Below, piece after piece: positions 27,415-35,270 of a stretch of DNA of 64,000 bases (positions are counted from its first letter, which is position 1; each line of letters starts with the position of its first letter). Below the pieces are notes generated by a model. It was not told the DNA's origin and searched no databases. It saw nothing but the letters and a program-made list of their open reading frames with translations. The stretch covers positions 558,001-622,000 of the forward strand of contig NZ_JADFFM010000002.1 in assembly GCF_015221995.1 (NCBI RefSeq). Reading direction: 5' to 3'. A program made the translations under genes and the position numbers. The stretch comes from Mucilaginibacter boryungensis (GTDB lineage: Bacteria > Bacteroidota > Bacteroidia > Sphingobacteriales > Sphingobacteriaceae).

Positions 27415-27785
27415 GCGGTTTAAGTTTGATTAAATGTACTGCAATTTTGTTATAACTGCAATAAGGTTTATACCATTTTCTTTATTGCTTTGATCACTTG
27501 ACTTGTTGTCATTTAGTATGCGTTAGACACTCATCATTGTTAATACTGTTCTTATGCTCCTCTTGTGCACATTTGAATATGTCTTACTTAATTTAAGACC
27601 TATCAAATATAGAATATAGGCACAGAGATATGGTGGCGCAGATGTGTCAGTTCCTCTAAACTAGTGCTACAATCCCCCGCTACCGCATGCGTCCCCGCTT
27701 ATGGTCATAACATAAATCAACAGCACCACTTCAATTGTGCAAACAATAGAATTAAAGTTTAAATTAGGCGAAAATTTATTCAACC
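27415..27785. other. Gap upstream of the OLD and TonB-C genes
   Basis: A 371-base divergent gap. On the minus strand TTGCAG occurs twice (around 27450-27475) ahead of TACATTTA, a weak -7 box for the OLD gene. No ORF, tRNA or hairpin terminator is visible. The right half becomes GC-richer, which marks the composition border of the islet. Confidence 0.5.
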
Positions 27786-28196
27786 ATGAAACCTTTTTTA
27801 GCCATTCTGCTGGCAATTTTTACGTTAAGTGTAAAGGCGCAAACCAGTACTGCCGCGCTAACCGATACCACCGTTTATACCGACAAGGAGGTAAGTGTTA
27901 AGCCGCAATATGTTGGGGGCATGGATCGTTTGGGCAGTTTTTTAGCCCACACTGTCCGTTACCCGGCTGTTGCCCGCGAGCGTAATACACAAGGCCGGGT
28001 ACAGATATCCTTTATTGTTGAAAAGGATGGCAAACTGTCAAACTTCGCGGTGACGAAAAGCGTAAGCAAGGAGCTTGATGAAGAATCCATGCGGGTTATG
28101 AAACTTTTGCCAGCCTGGAAGCCTGCCCGAAATAATGATCAACCCGTACGCTGCCTGGTAGAATTGCCTGTAACGTATACGTTAAACAATAGGTAA
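27786..28196 (+). CDS. TonB C-terminal domain protein (secreted)
   Basis: A 136-residue protein with a signal peptide (MKPFLAILLAIFTLSVKA, then QTS) and a TonB-C domain: VRYPAVARERNTQGRVQISF, then FIVEKDGKLSNFAV and the C-terminal PVTYTL strand. Unlike true TonB it has no membrane anchor and no Pro-rich linker. Such free TonB-C proteins are numerous in Bacteroidota; they are thought to act in the periplasm with TonB-dependent receptors, though the role is unproven. It lies inside the 43-bp inverted repeats but has normal base composition. Confidence 0.85.
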   Translation: MKPFLAILLAIFTLSVKAQTSTAALTDTTVYTDKEVSVKPQYVGGMDRLGSFLAHTVRYPAVARERNTQGRVQISFIVEKDGKLSNFAVTKSVSKELDEESMRVMKLLPAWKPARNNDQPVRCLVELPVTYTLNNR

Positions 28197-28256
28197 GCTA
28201 ATCACCGCCGCCTTACCCCAATGCCGGCGCACGCATGCCTTATGTGCTTCTACCCC

Positions 28257-28340
28257 GCGTTAGCGATTGCAACGGATACCGGCCATTGTGGCTAAGGCCT
28301 GTGCAGTATGAGTGGAAAGCGCGGGCCGCAGGTAACGCCC
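28257..28340 (+). repeat. ~84-bp dispersed repeat, copy 1
   Basis: It runs from CGCGTTAGCGATTGCAACGG to GCCGCAGGTAACGCCC and is about 90% identical to 34530-34613. Confidence 0.8.
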
Positions 28341-28396
28341 TTATCCGTAGAAAGGACATGCCCCTGACCCCTCTCAAGAGGGAAGCGTGGTGGCTT

Positions 28397-28439
28397 TGCA
28401 TAACGGGGATAGTTCGCTGGCGCTCACTATGACGTGGTG
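28397..28439 (-). repeat. 43-bp repeat, right copy (inverted)
   Basis: The reverse complement of 24726-24768 with no mismatch. Confidence 0.85.
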
Positions 28440-28440
28440 T

Positions 28441-28562
28441 ATGGTTAGTCCATAGTCAATAGTCCATGGTAGAAGGTGAGACGGGAAGTTGTCCATAGCC
28501 TGTCGTTGATCATAGCAAAACTGTAGTTACTATGGTCTATGGACTATCGGCTATGGACTAAA
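28441..28562. repeat. Self-complementary word repeat ('agtccatag / ctatggact')
   Basis: The left arm holds 'agtccatagtcaatagtcca', the right arm 'tctatggactatcggctatg' and 'gactaaaa'. The two arms are mutual reverse complements with mismatches. It fills the gap before the PL4 gene. Confidence 0.65.
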
Positions 28563-28567
28563 AAATC

Positions 28568-30817
28568 CTACTGCACTTCCAACCGTATCACATCATAACA
28601 TATCCCGTTGGCTACGCCGCCTGCGGGAATGGTTAATACAATTTGGTTTTGGCCGGGTTTCAGCAGGGCGGCGTCGAAGGTGAAGTCGCGCTCTACCCAG
28701 GTGCCTTCTATCCCATCGCGGATCATGCTGGCGCCACCGCCGCCAATATCGGTGAAGGGGCCAACATCTTTACCGTTAACGGCAATATCCAGCTGGCGCG
28801 CGCTCGAGCCAGAGATACCGAAGCGCAGGGTGGCCTTGCCACTTGTCGGCGCACCGGCCGGCATGGTGAAGTTGATGGTCCACGGCGTGGCACGGCCCTG
28901 ATCGCGGCCATCGGGCTTGTTATCTATATCGTGCGGTACGTGGTATATGTACCAGTCTTTAGCCGGGTTGCTTTTGCCTACGGTAAAGTTCACATCGTTA
29001 GGGAAGTATTTGGCATATTCAATATACATGCCCCAGTGCCAGTGGTCGTCGCCCTTGTAAAACTCCTTAGCCGAGCGGTTGGGCGTGCCCACCTGGAATA
29101 TCTGCTGGCCGTAGTGCACCGGGCGCCATTCTATAGTACCCAGATCAAGCTTTTGGCCGGGCGTGATGGTGACGCTGGCCGTAGCATCGTAAGCCCCTAA
29201 AACGCCATCGGCAATGGCATGCAGCTGGTAAGTTCCTGGGCGTACGTTAGCGAGGGTAAAGCTGCCGTCGGCATTGGCGTTGGTCCAAAATTCGTAGTGT
29301 TTGGCATCGTTTTGCCAGGTAAGCTGCTGCCGCGGAAAGTTAAAGGCCGGACGGGCGCCTTGCTGGCGCGGCGGCAAATAGGTGCCGCGGTTAGCGCGTT
29401 TGCCGTTGGGCAGTAGTTTAACCGACGTATCGCGCGGGGCGGGAGCAGGTTCATCTATACGCACAGCATTATTTACCGGATCGACCGGGCGGGGGATACG
29501 TATAGTGCGCCCAACCGTATCGCGCACATAATTGGTGTAATCACGCTTTGGCGGCGTTTGAACTACCACCCCGGTGGTTATCGGAACCAAATTGTCTGCA
29601 GTTAGCCGTGGCCGACTTGGCACAGGCGGCCCATCCGGGTAGCTTAAACCCACCAGCAGGTTGCTAAATTTGGGCATGGCCAGTTGCGGGTCAATTAGTT
29701 TCATTTTGCCTTTCACGGTAGCGCGCTGGTTGGCCAGCGGGTAATCTACCCCCTGCACAAAGCTGTAGGGCCAGCGGGTCTGTTCGGTTTTGGCTTTTTG
29801 TTTGGCATCGGTAAATAAAGTCTTTGGGTCGTTACCGGTTGGCACGTAAATAAATATGGGGCCAACCACTTTTGTCCAGGGTTCGTTAGCGGCAAAGTTA
29901 AGTTCGCTGCCGCCGTAGTGGGTGCCGCGCCAGTAATCCAGCAGGGTGGGGTCGCCGCCGTCGCCATCGTCCAGGTGACCGGTCAGCTCGAAGTGCAGGG
30001 GACCGCTGCTCAGGTATTCGAACGATGGGTTGATGATATACAAACCCACTTTCTCTTTGGTTGATGACCAGCCAAAGGCGGGGATCTTGGATTGATCGGC
30101 CGAGTAATCGTACTTATGTTCGGCGCGGCCTTTGTAAATACCTGTAGTCAGCCTGCGTGATTCCTTCATGTTCAGATCGGTGCCCTCGTCCCAATCCTTA
30201 CCAGTAGGCATCAGGGCGTTGCGCTGCTCGTCGACGGAAAGCCAATCGAACACCGAGGCCGATAGCTTAAACCCAAACCTGGATTCGCCTACCGAACCGG
30301 CAGGGTAAGTATCCTGGTGGGTGAAAATAGCGTAGGTATACAAGCCATGCGCACCGCGTTCCAGCGTGTAGCGGATCTCCAGGTCGGCAATTAACCCGCC
30401 CCCCTGACCGGCAGCCGTAGGGTTCCTGCCCAGGATAGACTGGCCGTCGGAATAGCCTTTAACTGATACCTCGCCACGGTCGCCGTTAACTTTGGCAGGG
30501 TCGATGGTGATGCTGGCTACCTCACGTGGGGCCAGCGCCGGGCTTTGCTCCCAATAACCAGCATGATGGCCTGATACATAACCCATCAGTTCCACATTAG
30601 GCGTAACGGTTTTGGGCGTTTTCACGGATGTCAGATCGCCGGTGCGCTTGTTCACCTTTACAGTAAGATAGCCATTGCTAAGGGTGTAGGTCGGGCCGTC
30701 ATCAACCACCGTAACGGGTGGCGCGGCAGGGGCTAAAGTTTTGCGGGGCTTAGGCCCGGTAAATCCACATAGTGCTACTATGGCCGCAGCCAGTACCAGG
30801 GTATATTTGCTTTGCAT
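28568..30817 (-). CDS. Polysaccharide lyase family 4 (rhamnogalacturonan lyase)
   Basis: A 749-residue secreted enzyme. The signal peptide covers residues 1-17 (KYTLVLAAAIVALCGF). The N-terminal beta-sandwich (about 40-330) has the PL4 phrases GYLTVKVNKRTGDLTSVKTP and GLYTYAIFTHQDTYP. A Pro/Arg-rich linker is near 385-470. The fn3-like domain (about 500-560) has GSFTLANVRPGTYQLHAIAD. The C-terminal CBM-like sandwich (from about 590) starts DHWHWGMYIEYAKYFPNDVN. The enzyme cuts the rhamnose-galacturonate backbone of pectin by beta-elimination. The inserted linker of about 80 residues is longer than I expect for the family. Confidence 0.85.
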   Translation of the reverse strand: MQSKYTLVLAAAIVALCGFTGPKPRKTLAPAAPPVTVVDDGPTYTLSNGYLTVKVNKRTGDLTSVKTPKTVTPNVELMGYVSGHHAGYWEQSPALAPREVASITIDPAKVNGDRGEVSVKGYSDGQSILGRNPTAAGQGGGLIADLEIRYTLERGAHGLYTYAIFTHQDTYPAGSVGESRFGFKLSASVFDWLSVDEQRNALMPTGKDWDEGTDLNMKESRRLTTGIYKGRAEHKYDYSADQSKIPAFGWSSTKEKVGLYIINPSFEYLSSGPLHFELTGHLDDGDGGDPTLLDYWRGTHYGGSELNFAANEPWTKVVGPIFIYVPTGNDPKTLFTDAKQKAKTEQTRWPYSFVQGVDYPLANQRATVKGKMKLIDPQLAMPKFSNLLVGLSYPDGPPVPSRPRLTADNLVPITTGVVVQTPPKRDYTNYVRDTVGRTIRIPRPVDPVNNAVRIDEPAPAPRDTSVKLLPNGKRANRGTYLPPRQQGARPAFNFPRQQLTWQNDAKHYEFWTNANADGSFTLANVRPGTYQLHAIADGVLGAYDATASVTITPGQKLDLGTIEWRPVHYGQQIFQVGTPNRSAKEFYKGDDHWHWGMYIEYAKYFPNDVNFTVGKSNPAKDWYIYHVPHDIDNKPDGRDQGRATPWTINFTMPAGAPTSGKATLRFGISGSSARQLDIAVNGKDVGPFTDIGGGGASMIRDGIEGTWVERDFTFDAALLKPGQNQIVLTIPAGGVANGICYDVIRLEVQ

Positions 30818-30930
30818 AAAAAGGTATTTATCAGGTAATTGGTATAATATGCAACCAATATATAAAGGCGGTAAATAGTAAGTATCCTGTAGTGTGCTGG
30901 TGATAGGAAATTGTTACAAAGGGGGGAGGT

Positions 30931-30972
30931 TAGAGATTAAAGGTTGGAGATTGAAGATTAAAGATTGGGGGA
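30931..30972. repeat. Word repeat ('agagattaaaggttggagatt')
   Basis: 'gagatt', 'ggttgg' and 'aagatt' words repeat in the gap between the PL4 gene and the amine oxidase. They are of the same type as 22851-22930. Confidence 0.45.
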
Positions 30973-30983
30973 TTATTTGATGT

Positions 30984-32261
30984 TTATAGTTTATCGGCTA
31001 CCTTCAGGCCGCTATCCAGGGCGGCTTCTACGGTGCCCATGGCGGGGCCATCGTACAAATACTCACCGGCGAAAAAAATAGTATCATCTACCGGTTGGTT
31101 CAATACCTTACGGGCACGGGCGCTGTCTACGGTATCATAAGCGTATGATCCGCGGGTGAAGGGGTCTGCCGTCCAGTTAGCCACCCGCCAGGTGATCAGC
31201 CGGCCCTTTAGCTCGGCCATATCCAGTTTAAAAACATTCGCAAGCGATTGCATGGCCAGTTGCCATATGGCCTCATTGGTTGTTTCCGCTAATTCGGCCG
31301 CGCCGCCACCACCCAGCCAGCCGGTTAGCAAAGCGTTGCCGGTATCCTGTGTCCACCAGGTGGGTATCTTTTCTTCGGTAAACAAAAAAGCCGGGGCCTT
31401 TATACCGCCATACTGTTCGTCTTCCCAAAAGGGCGCGTTAAACTGCAGCAGTATCTTAATAATGGCGCCAAAACCAATCTGGCCTATGGCTTCCGTGTGT
31501 TCTGGTACCTGCGGATGAAATTTTACCGCACCCTCCGCTTCCTCCGGTAACTGCAGCACGCCCAGGGGCAGCGTTATAATAAGTTGTTCTGCTTTATATT
31601 CCACGCCATCCATGGTAACGGCGCGTACCTGTTTATTGTCCCAATAAACATCAGTTACCGCGGCATCTAACTTAATTATGCCACTATGCTTTTTGCATTC
31701 ACGGGCCAGGTAGTTTATCAGCGTGCAATAGCCGCCGGGTACGCGGTGCTGGGCATCCTCATCTTCGTTTTGCCATTCTTTACGCAGGGCAAACGCACTG
31801 GCTTTTGCGGGGTCGGCGGTATCATACCCTGCTACAAACTGCAATACCGATTTAGTAACCGCCGCATATTTTTCACCGCCAAAGTTTTGCTGCATAAATT
31901 GGGCTATGGGCATATCGGTTTTTAGTGCGGCCAGTTTTTGCATTACCTCGTCCCAGTCCTCCACTTGTTCTTCTTCCTGTTTAAATTTGCCATCGCGGTA
32001 ACGCCACATTTGCAGCGCTATGGTTTGCGGTGCAATGCCGGCATCTTTTAATAAGTTAAATGTAACGGGCAAATCGCCGTGGACAAATTCGGCGCCCAAT
32101 TCAGCCCTATCAAAAAACGAGGTTTGGTTAAGGGTATTGATGCGCCCCCCTATGCGTTCCCGCGCTTCTAAAACGGCAACCTTTTTTCCGCTTTTAGCCA
32201 ACGCGTATGCCGCTGCAAGGCCCGCCGCCCCTGCGCCTATTATTAATACCGTGTTTTTCAT
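30984..32261 (-). CDS. Flavin-containing amine oxidase family protein
   Basis: A 425-residue FAD protein. The dinucleotide-binding motif VLIIGAGAAGLAAAYALAKSG is at the N-terminus, followed by VLEARERIGGRINTL. The C-terminal FAD contact GEYLYDGPAMGTVEAALDSG is typical of monoamine oxidases and polyamine oxidases. FTRGSYAYDTVDSAR lies before it. It would oxidise an amine with O2 to give an aldehyde or imine and H2O2; the amine is not known. There is no signal peptide. The gene stands alone between two word repeats and the SHOCT-like pair. Confidence 0.88.
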   Translation of the reverse strand: MKNTVLIIGAGAAGLAAAYALAKSGKKVAVLEARERIGGRINTLNQTSFFDRAELGAEFVHGDLPVTFNLLKDAGIAPQTIALQMWRYRDGKFKQEEEQVEDWDEVMQKLAALKTDMPIAQFMQQNFGGEKYAAVTKSVLQFVAGYDTADPAKASAFALRKEWQNEDEDAQHRVPGGYCTLINYLARECKKHSGIIKLDAAVTDVYWDNKQVRAVTMDGVEYKAEQLIITLPLGVLQLPEEAEGAVKFHPQVPEHTEAIGQIGFGAIIKILLQFNAPFWEDEQYGGIKAPAFLFTEEKIPTWWTQDTGNALLTGWLGGGGAAELAETTNEAIWQLAMQSLANVFKLDMAELKGRLITWRVANWTADPFTRGSYAYDTVDSARARKVLNQPVDDTIFFAGEYLYDGPAMGTVEAALDSGLKVADKL

Positions 32262-32423
32262 AAAGATAGCTGTGCAAGATAGGGTTTAACCAATAGTAAA
32301 ACAATATTGCGTACGGGGTGAATTTCAAATAGATAACGTGGACAAATGCGGGACACGCTACTACGTACCTACAGAATATTATATTTTTGAACCTATAAAC
32401 CTGATGAACAACAAATAAAAAAT

Positions 32424-32729
32424 ATGGACGCTGTTACAATGGCCATGGTTATAGGCGCGGTAATTATTATGGTGGTAGTGTTTTTTGCTATCCGCAATAA
32501 AAATGATGCGCAGAAAATGCTGGAGCAAAATGTAGATGTGGTACCCCTGATGCTGCAAAAAGCCACCCAGATAAAAGTAGCCCGTTTACAACAAGCCACA
32601 CAGCACGATACCCGGGCCAACGAAAACCTGGCAAAAATGGTAGCGGCTTATAAAAACAAACAGCTAACTATTGACGAATACAACCACAAGCTGGATGCCC
32701 TGGTGAACCAACTGGAAATAGACCTTTAA
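32424..32729 (+). CDS. Small membrane protein with SHOCT-like tail (paralogue A)
   Basis: A 101-residue protein. The N-terminal membrane helix is TMAMVIGAVIIMVVVFFAI, followed by a charged stretch (NKNDAQKMLEQNVDVVPLML) and a C-terminal short motif (YKNKQLTIDEYNHKLDALVN) like SHOCT oligomerisation motifs. The next gene is a paralogue with the same layout. It is probably an oligomeric inner-membrane protein; the function is unknown. Confidence 0.7.
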   Translation: MDAVTMAMVIGAVIIMVVVFFAIRNKNDAQKMLEQNVDVVPLMLQKATQIKVARLQQATQHDTRANENLAKMVAAYKNKQLTIDEYNHKLDALVNQLEIDL

Positions 32730-32780
32730 TATTTTTAATATTCCTGTTAGGTTTTATCCCTTCAAGTTTTAACTTTGATA

Positions 32781-33080
32781 ATGGCCATTATTGCGCTTGT
32801 TATATTCGGTTTTGTAATATTAATCTTTATACTCATTTTCAGGCCCAGGCATGATGATGGTGTAGATAAGATGCTAAAGCAAAACAAAAACGTGCAGCCG
32901 CTTTTTAAAGTACGGTCGGCGCAGCTTAAGTATCTTAGTCTGCACCAGGCTTTAGCGCAAAACCCCACAGCATTACAAGCGCTTGAACAATTACATACCG
33001 ATTACGAGGATAAGGTAATATCTGTTGATGATTATCACACCGCGCTGGAGGAATTGGAACAGCAGCATCTAAAACATTAA
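32781..33080 (+). CDS. Small membrane protein with SHOCT-like tail (paralogue B)
   Basis: A 99-residue protein starting at ATG 32781 (an upstream TTG at 32775 is less likely). The membrane helix is IIALVIFGFVILIFILIF. It shares KMLxQNxxVxPL and a C-terminal DYEDKVISVDDYHTALEEL with paralogue A, 51 bases upstream. Tandem duplication is the simplest explanation. No function is known. Confidence 0.7.
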   Translation: MAIIALVIFGFVILIFILIFRPRHDDGVDKMLKQNKNVQPLFKVRSAQLKYLSLHQALAQNPTALQALEQLHTDYEDKVISVDDYHTALEELEQQHLKH

Positions 33081-33137
33081 TATTTGCTGTACTTAATGGT
33101 AATTTTATATCATTGCAGTATCAAAACAGTAAATACC

Positions 33138-33518
33138 ATGGCACCTGCAGATGACGGCGTAGTAAAACGTTTAAAAGTAATTGTGAAAGAGCATGGCGGT
33201 CAGCTGGCTTTAGCCAACCTTATCGGGGTCGATCAGGGCTTTATCAGTAAGGTGATCAATAAAAAGCAGGACGTTAGTTATTACCTGATCCGTAAATTAT
33301 GCTTCCAGCTAAAATACTCGCCCGAATGGCTTATACTGGGCACGGGAAACAAGCAAATACTGAAGCAGGAATCGGCTAAACTAATTACAGAGATACAAAT
33401 GCTGCGCACCGAGGTGGATATACTGCACGCCCGCATGAAAGCTTACGAGATGGAGTTGAAGGAAATGAAAGCGCAGCCCCCTAACCCCCTAAAGGGGGAA
33501 TATAAAGCCGGGGCTTAA
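33138..33518 (+). CDS. XRE-type regulator with coiled coil and repeat-derived C-terminus
   Basis: A 126-residue protein. The helix-turn-helix is at residues 20-45 (LALANLIGVDQGFISKVINK), followed by SPEWLILGTGNKQ, which is common in phage-type XRE repressors, and a coiled coil (residues 78-112). The last residues, QPPNPLKGEYKAGA, are encoded by the CCCCCTAAC-type repeat, so the natural end was lost or replaced. ATG 33138 is favoured over upstream starts because it gives a clean regulator. A TATCATTG -7-like box is about 30 bases upstream. It lies just before the prophage and could be its former regulator. Confidence 0.75.
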   Translation: MAPADDGVVKRLKVIVKEHGGQLALANLIGVDQGFISKVINKKQDVSYYLIRKLCFQLKYSPEWLILGTGNKQILKQESAKLITEIQMLRTEVDILHARMKAYEMELKEMKAQPPNPLKGEYKAGA

Positions 33519-33545
33519 CAAAAGCTCTCCCCTTTAGGGGTTGTG
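33475..33545. repeat. Inverted pair of C-rich 'PPNPLKGE' repeats
   Basis: 'gccccctaaccccctaaagg' and then 'ctcccctttaggggttgtgg' on the opposite orientation, around a short spacer. The first arm encodes the end of the XRE gene. Confidence 0.75.
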
Positions 33546-33552
33546 GGCACAT

Positions 33553-33867
33553 TTACTCACTCGCCTCCTCCCCTTTTTCGCCAAGTCCTACAATGTCGCC
33601 TTCTTTAAAAAGGATAGCTTGCAGGGTTTTGCGCCATACGGGTTTTTGGCGCAGCAGAAATTCAAGGTCCATACCAAAGTGTTTAAATTCTTCGTGCTGG
33701 GCGTTTTGCATAATTGCTTTAGCCTGCGGATCTTTTTCTACCGATATACGCTGCTCGTACCAGTTAATGGCCTCGGCTTCTTCGCCCAGGGAAACTATCA
33801 TGCGGGCAAAGGTGCGGGTTTTGTCGCTTAGTTCGTTTGCCGGTTCGTGGTACTGATCAAATGCCAT
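33553..33867 (-). CDS. Encapsulated ferritin-like protein (EncFtn)
   Basis: A 104-residue helical ferroxidase. The spacing of metal ligands matches Rhodospirillum EncFtn: Glu29, Glu30, Glu32, Trp36 and Tyr37 (SLGEEAEAINWYEQR), then Glu60 and His63 (HEEFKHFGMDLEFL). EncFtn forms a ring-like decamer and oxidises Fe(II) inside an encapsulin nanocompartment. The family normally has a C-terminal targeting peptide; here the tail GDIVGLGEKGEEASE shows no standard motif. No encapsulin shell gene is adjacent: upstream is a decayed prophage and downstream the convergent XRE gene. The identity is fairly certain, but cargo status is not. Confidence 0.85.
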   Translation of the reverse strand: MAFDQYHEPANELSDKTRTFARMIVSLGEEAEAINWYEQRISVEKDPQAKAIMQNAQHEEFKHFGMDLEFLLRQKPVWRKTLQAILFKEGDIVGLGEKGEEASE

Positions 33868-34078
33868 AAGTTTGTTTTTAAGTTGATGATATGATAAGCA
33901 GATGAAGCGGGAAATTGTTTGTCCCCTGCGTCCTTAAATGCTAAATAAGATTTATTCAACATCAGATTGCAGAGTGCAATAATTTTTTGCTAAAAATATT
34001 TGCATTTCAATTTTTATTTCTGTACATTTGTATACAATATATGCCAATCGGCATTTTAAGCATAAAACCTCGGCTTTC

Positions 34079-34528
34079 ATGAAATTCATATCTACACGCC
34101 AGCTAAGGCACCTTACTACGGCCTATTTTTCGTATATTAAAGGAAGTTTTCATTTTGAACAACTGCCCGCGACAACCGCCAGGGGAAAAGCCAAACAACA
34201 AAAAGTGTGGGACCGCCAGCCCGAGCCGCCAACCTTAACCGGTTTAGCATTGCACCTGGGGTTTGACAGTCTTGCCGAATTTGAGGCTTACGAACAAAAA
34301 GGCGAATTATCTTCGGAACTAAAACGCGCGCGTTTGCTAATCGCGGCCGAATACGAGAAGCGCCTGCACCAGCCCTCGCCCACCGGCGCCATCTTCGCGC
34401 TGAAAACCCTGGGCTGGAACGAACATGACCACCCTGTCGATAACGATCAATCATCTAAAACCTTTACCATAAACATGGTAGATACGGGTGTACCCATTGC
34501 CCGCAATGAAAAGGATGTGAAACTGTAA
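34079..34528 (+). CDS. Phage terminase small subunit
   Basis: A 149-residue protein that recognises phage DNA and hands it to the large terminase. Typical phrases are PPTLTGLALHLGFDSLAEFE, then LKRARLLIAAEYEKRL and GAIFALKTLGWNEHD, as in Bacteroidota phage small terminases. ATG 34079 is chosen over an upstream start because conserved sequence begins here. It appears intact, although the gene it serves is truncated downstream. Confidence 0.85.
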   Translation: MKFISTRQLRHLTTAYFSYIKGSFHFEQLPATTARGKAKQQKVWDRQPEPPTLTGLALHLGFDSLAEFEAYEQKGELSSELKRARLLIAAEYEKRLHQPSPTGAIFALKTLGWNEHDHPVDNDQSSKTFTINMVDTGVPIARNEKDVKL

Positions 34529-34529
34529 C

Positions 34530-34613
34530 CCGCGTTAGGGATTGCAGCGGATACCGGCCTTGTGGCTAATGCCTGTGCAGTATAAGCGGAAAGCCCGGGC
34601 CGCAGGTAACGCA
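34530..34613 (+). repeat. ~84-bp dispersed repeat, copy 2
   Basis: It runs from CGCGTTAGGGATTGCAGCGG to GCCGCAGGTAACGCA; it pairs with 28257-28340. It lies in the 439-base gap 34529-34967 inside the terminase region. Confidence 0.8.
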
Positions 34614-34736
34614 CAAATAATGTGCAAATGCGTGGATGCGCAGATATGCAGATGAATGCTCTAATGACCGGCTTATGCCCTTATTAACGGCAGTGCCATA
34701 GCACTATCGGAGCTTTCCCCTAATACATTTACCAAC

Positions 34737-34877
34737 CGTTCCAATGGAACGTTACAATTTCTCTTATTTCTACTACCCACCAAACATCCCTACGGGATGA
34801 AAAATAAGAAGTGTTCCATTAGGAACGATTGGTTGGTAGCACTGTAAACCAGCATTTATTACGTTCCATCGGAACGT
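34737..34877. repeat. Cluster of GTTCC-NNN-GGAAC palindromes
   Basis: CGTTCCAATGGAACG (34737-34751), GTTCCATTAGGAACG (34813-34827) and CGTTCCATCGGAACG (34863-34877). A CATCCCTACGGGATG hairpin lies between the first two. This looks like an inserted non-coding element. Confidence 0.65.
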
Positions 34878-34967
34878 TTGGTGTAATCTGCTCTTTCGTG
34901 GGCTATTACGCTCAGAAGAGGTAAACCTCCCCGCTAATAACTCAATAACTTGATGACCCAATGCCCC

Positions 34968-35270
34968 ATGAACACAACTACCCTATTTAAACAAAACTAT
35001 AACGCCGGTACCCACGTGGTGGTAAACCAAGGCGGCACCTATTCAGGCAAAACGTTTGCTATTATGCAGGTGCTGTTTTGCCTGGCTTGCAGCGAGGCTA
35101 AACAGGTAATTACCGTTGTAGGTCAGGATATACCCAACCTGAAAGTGGGCGCCCTGCGCGATGCCGCAAGCATATACAACAGCTCGCCCGCGCTGCAACA
35201 AATGGTGAAGAACTTTAACCGCAGCGACAGGGTTTACGAGTTCCACAACGGAAGTGGAACAGTGGGATAA
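34968..35270 (+). pseudogene. Phage terminase large subunit, C-terminally truncated
   Basis: Only 100 residues remain of a protein usually over 400 long. Walker A is NQGGTYSGKTFAIMQ at residues 20-34, and the adenine/strand region VITVVGQDIPNLKVGALRDA follows. The frame breaks off right after VYEFHNGS, where intact homologues continue into the Walker B region, and ends GTVG-stop. ATG 34968 gives the usual short N-terminus. The nuclease domain is gone, so it cannot package DNA. Confidence 0.8.

Noticed and set aside
28235..28432. 65-codon plus-strand ORF
   Set aside because: Made of the 84-bp and C-rich repeats, not a gene.
28643..29200. 185-codon plus-strand ORF inside the PL4 gene
   Set aside because: It is antisense to a clear PL4 domain and is open only because of the GC-rich third positions; no family features.
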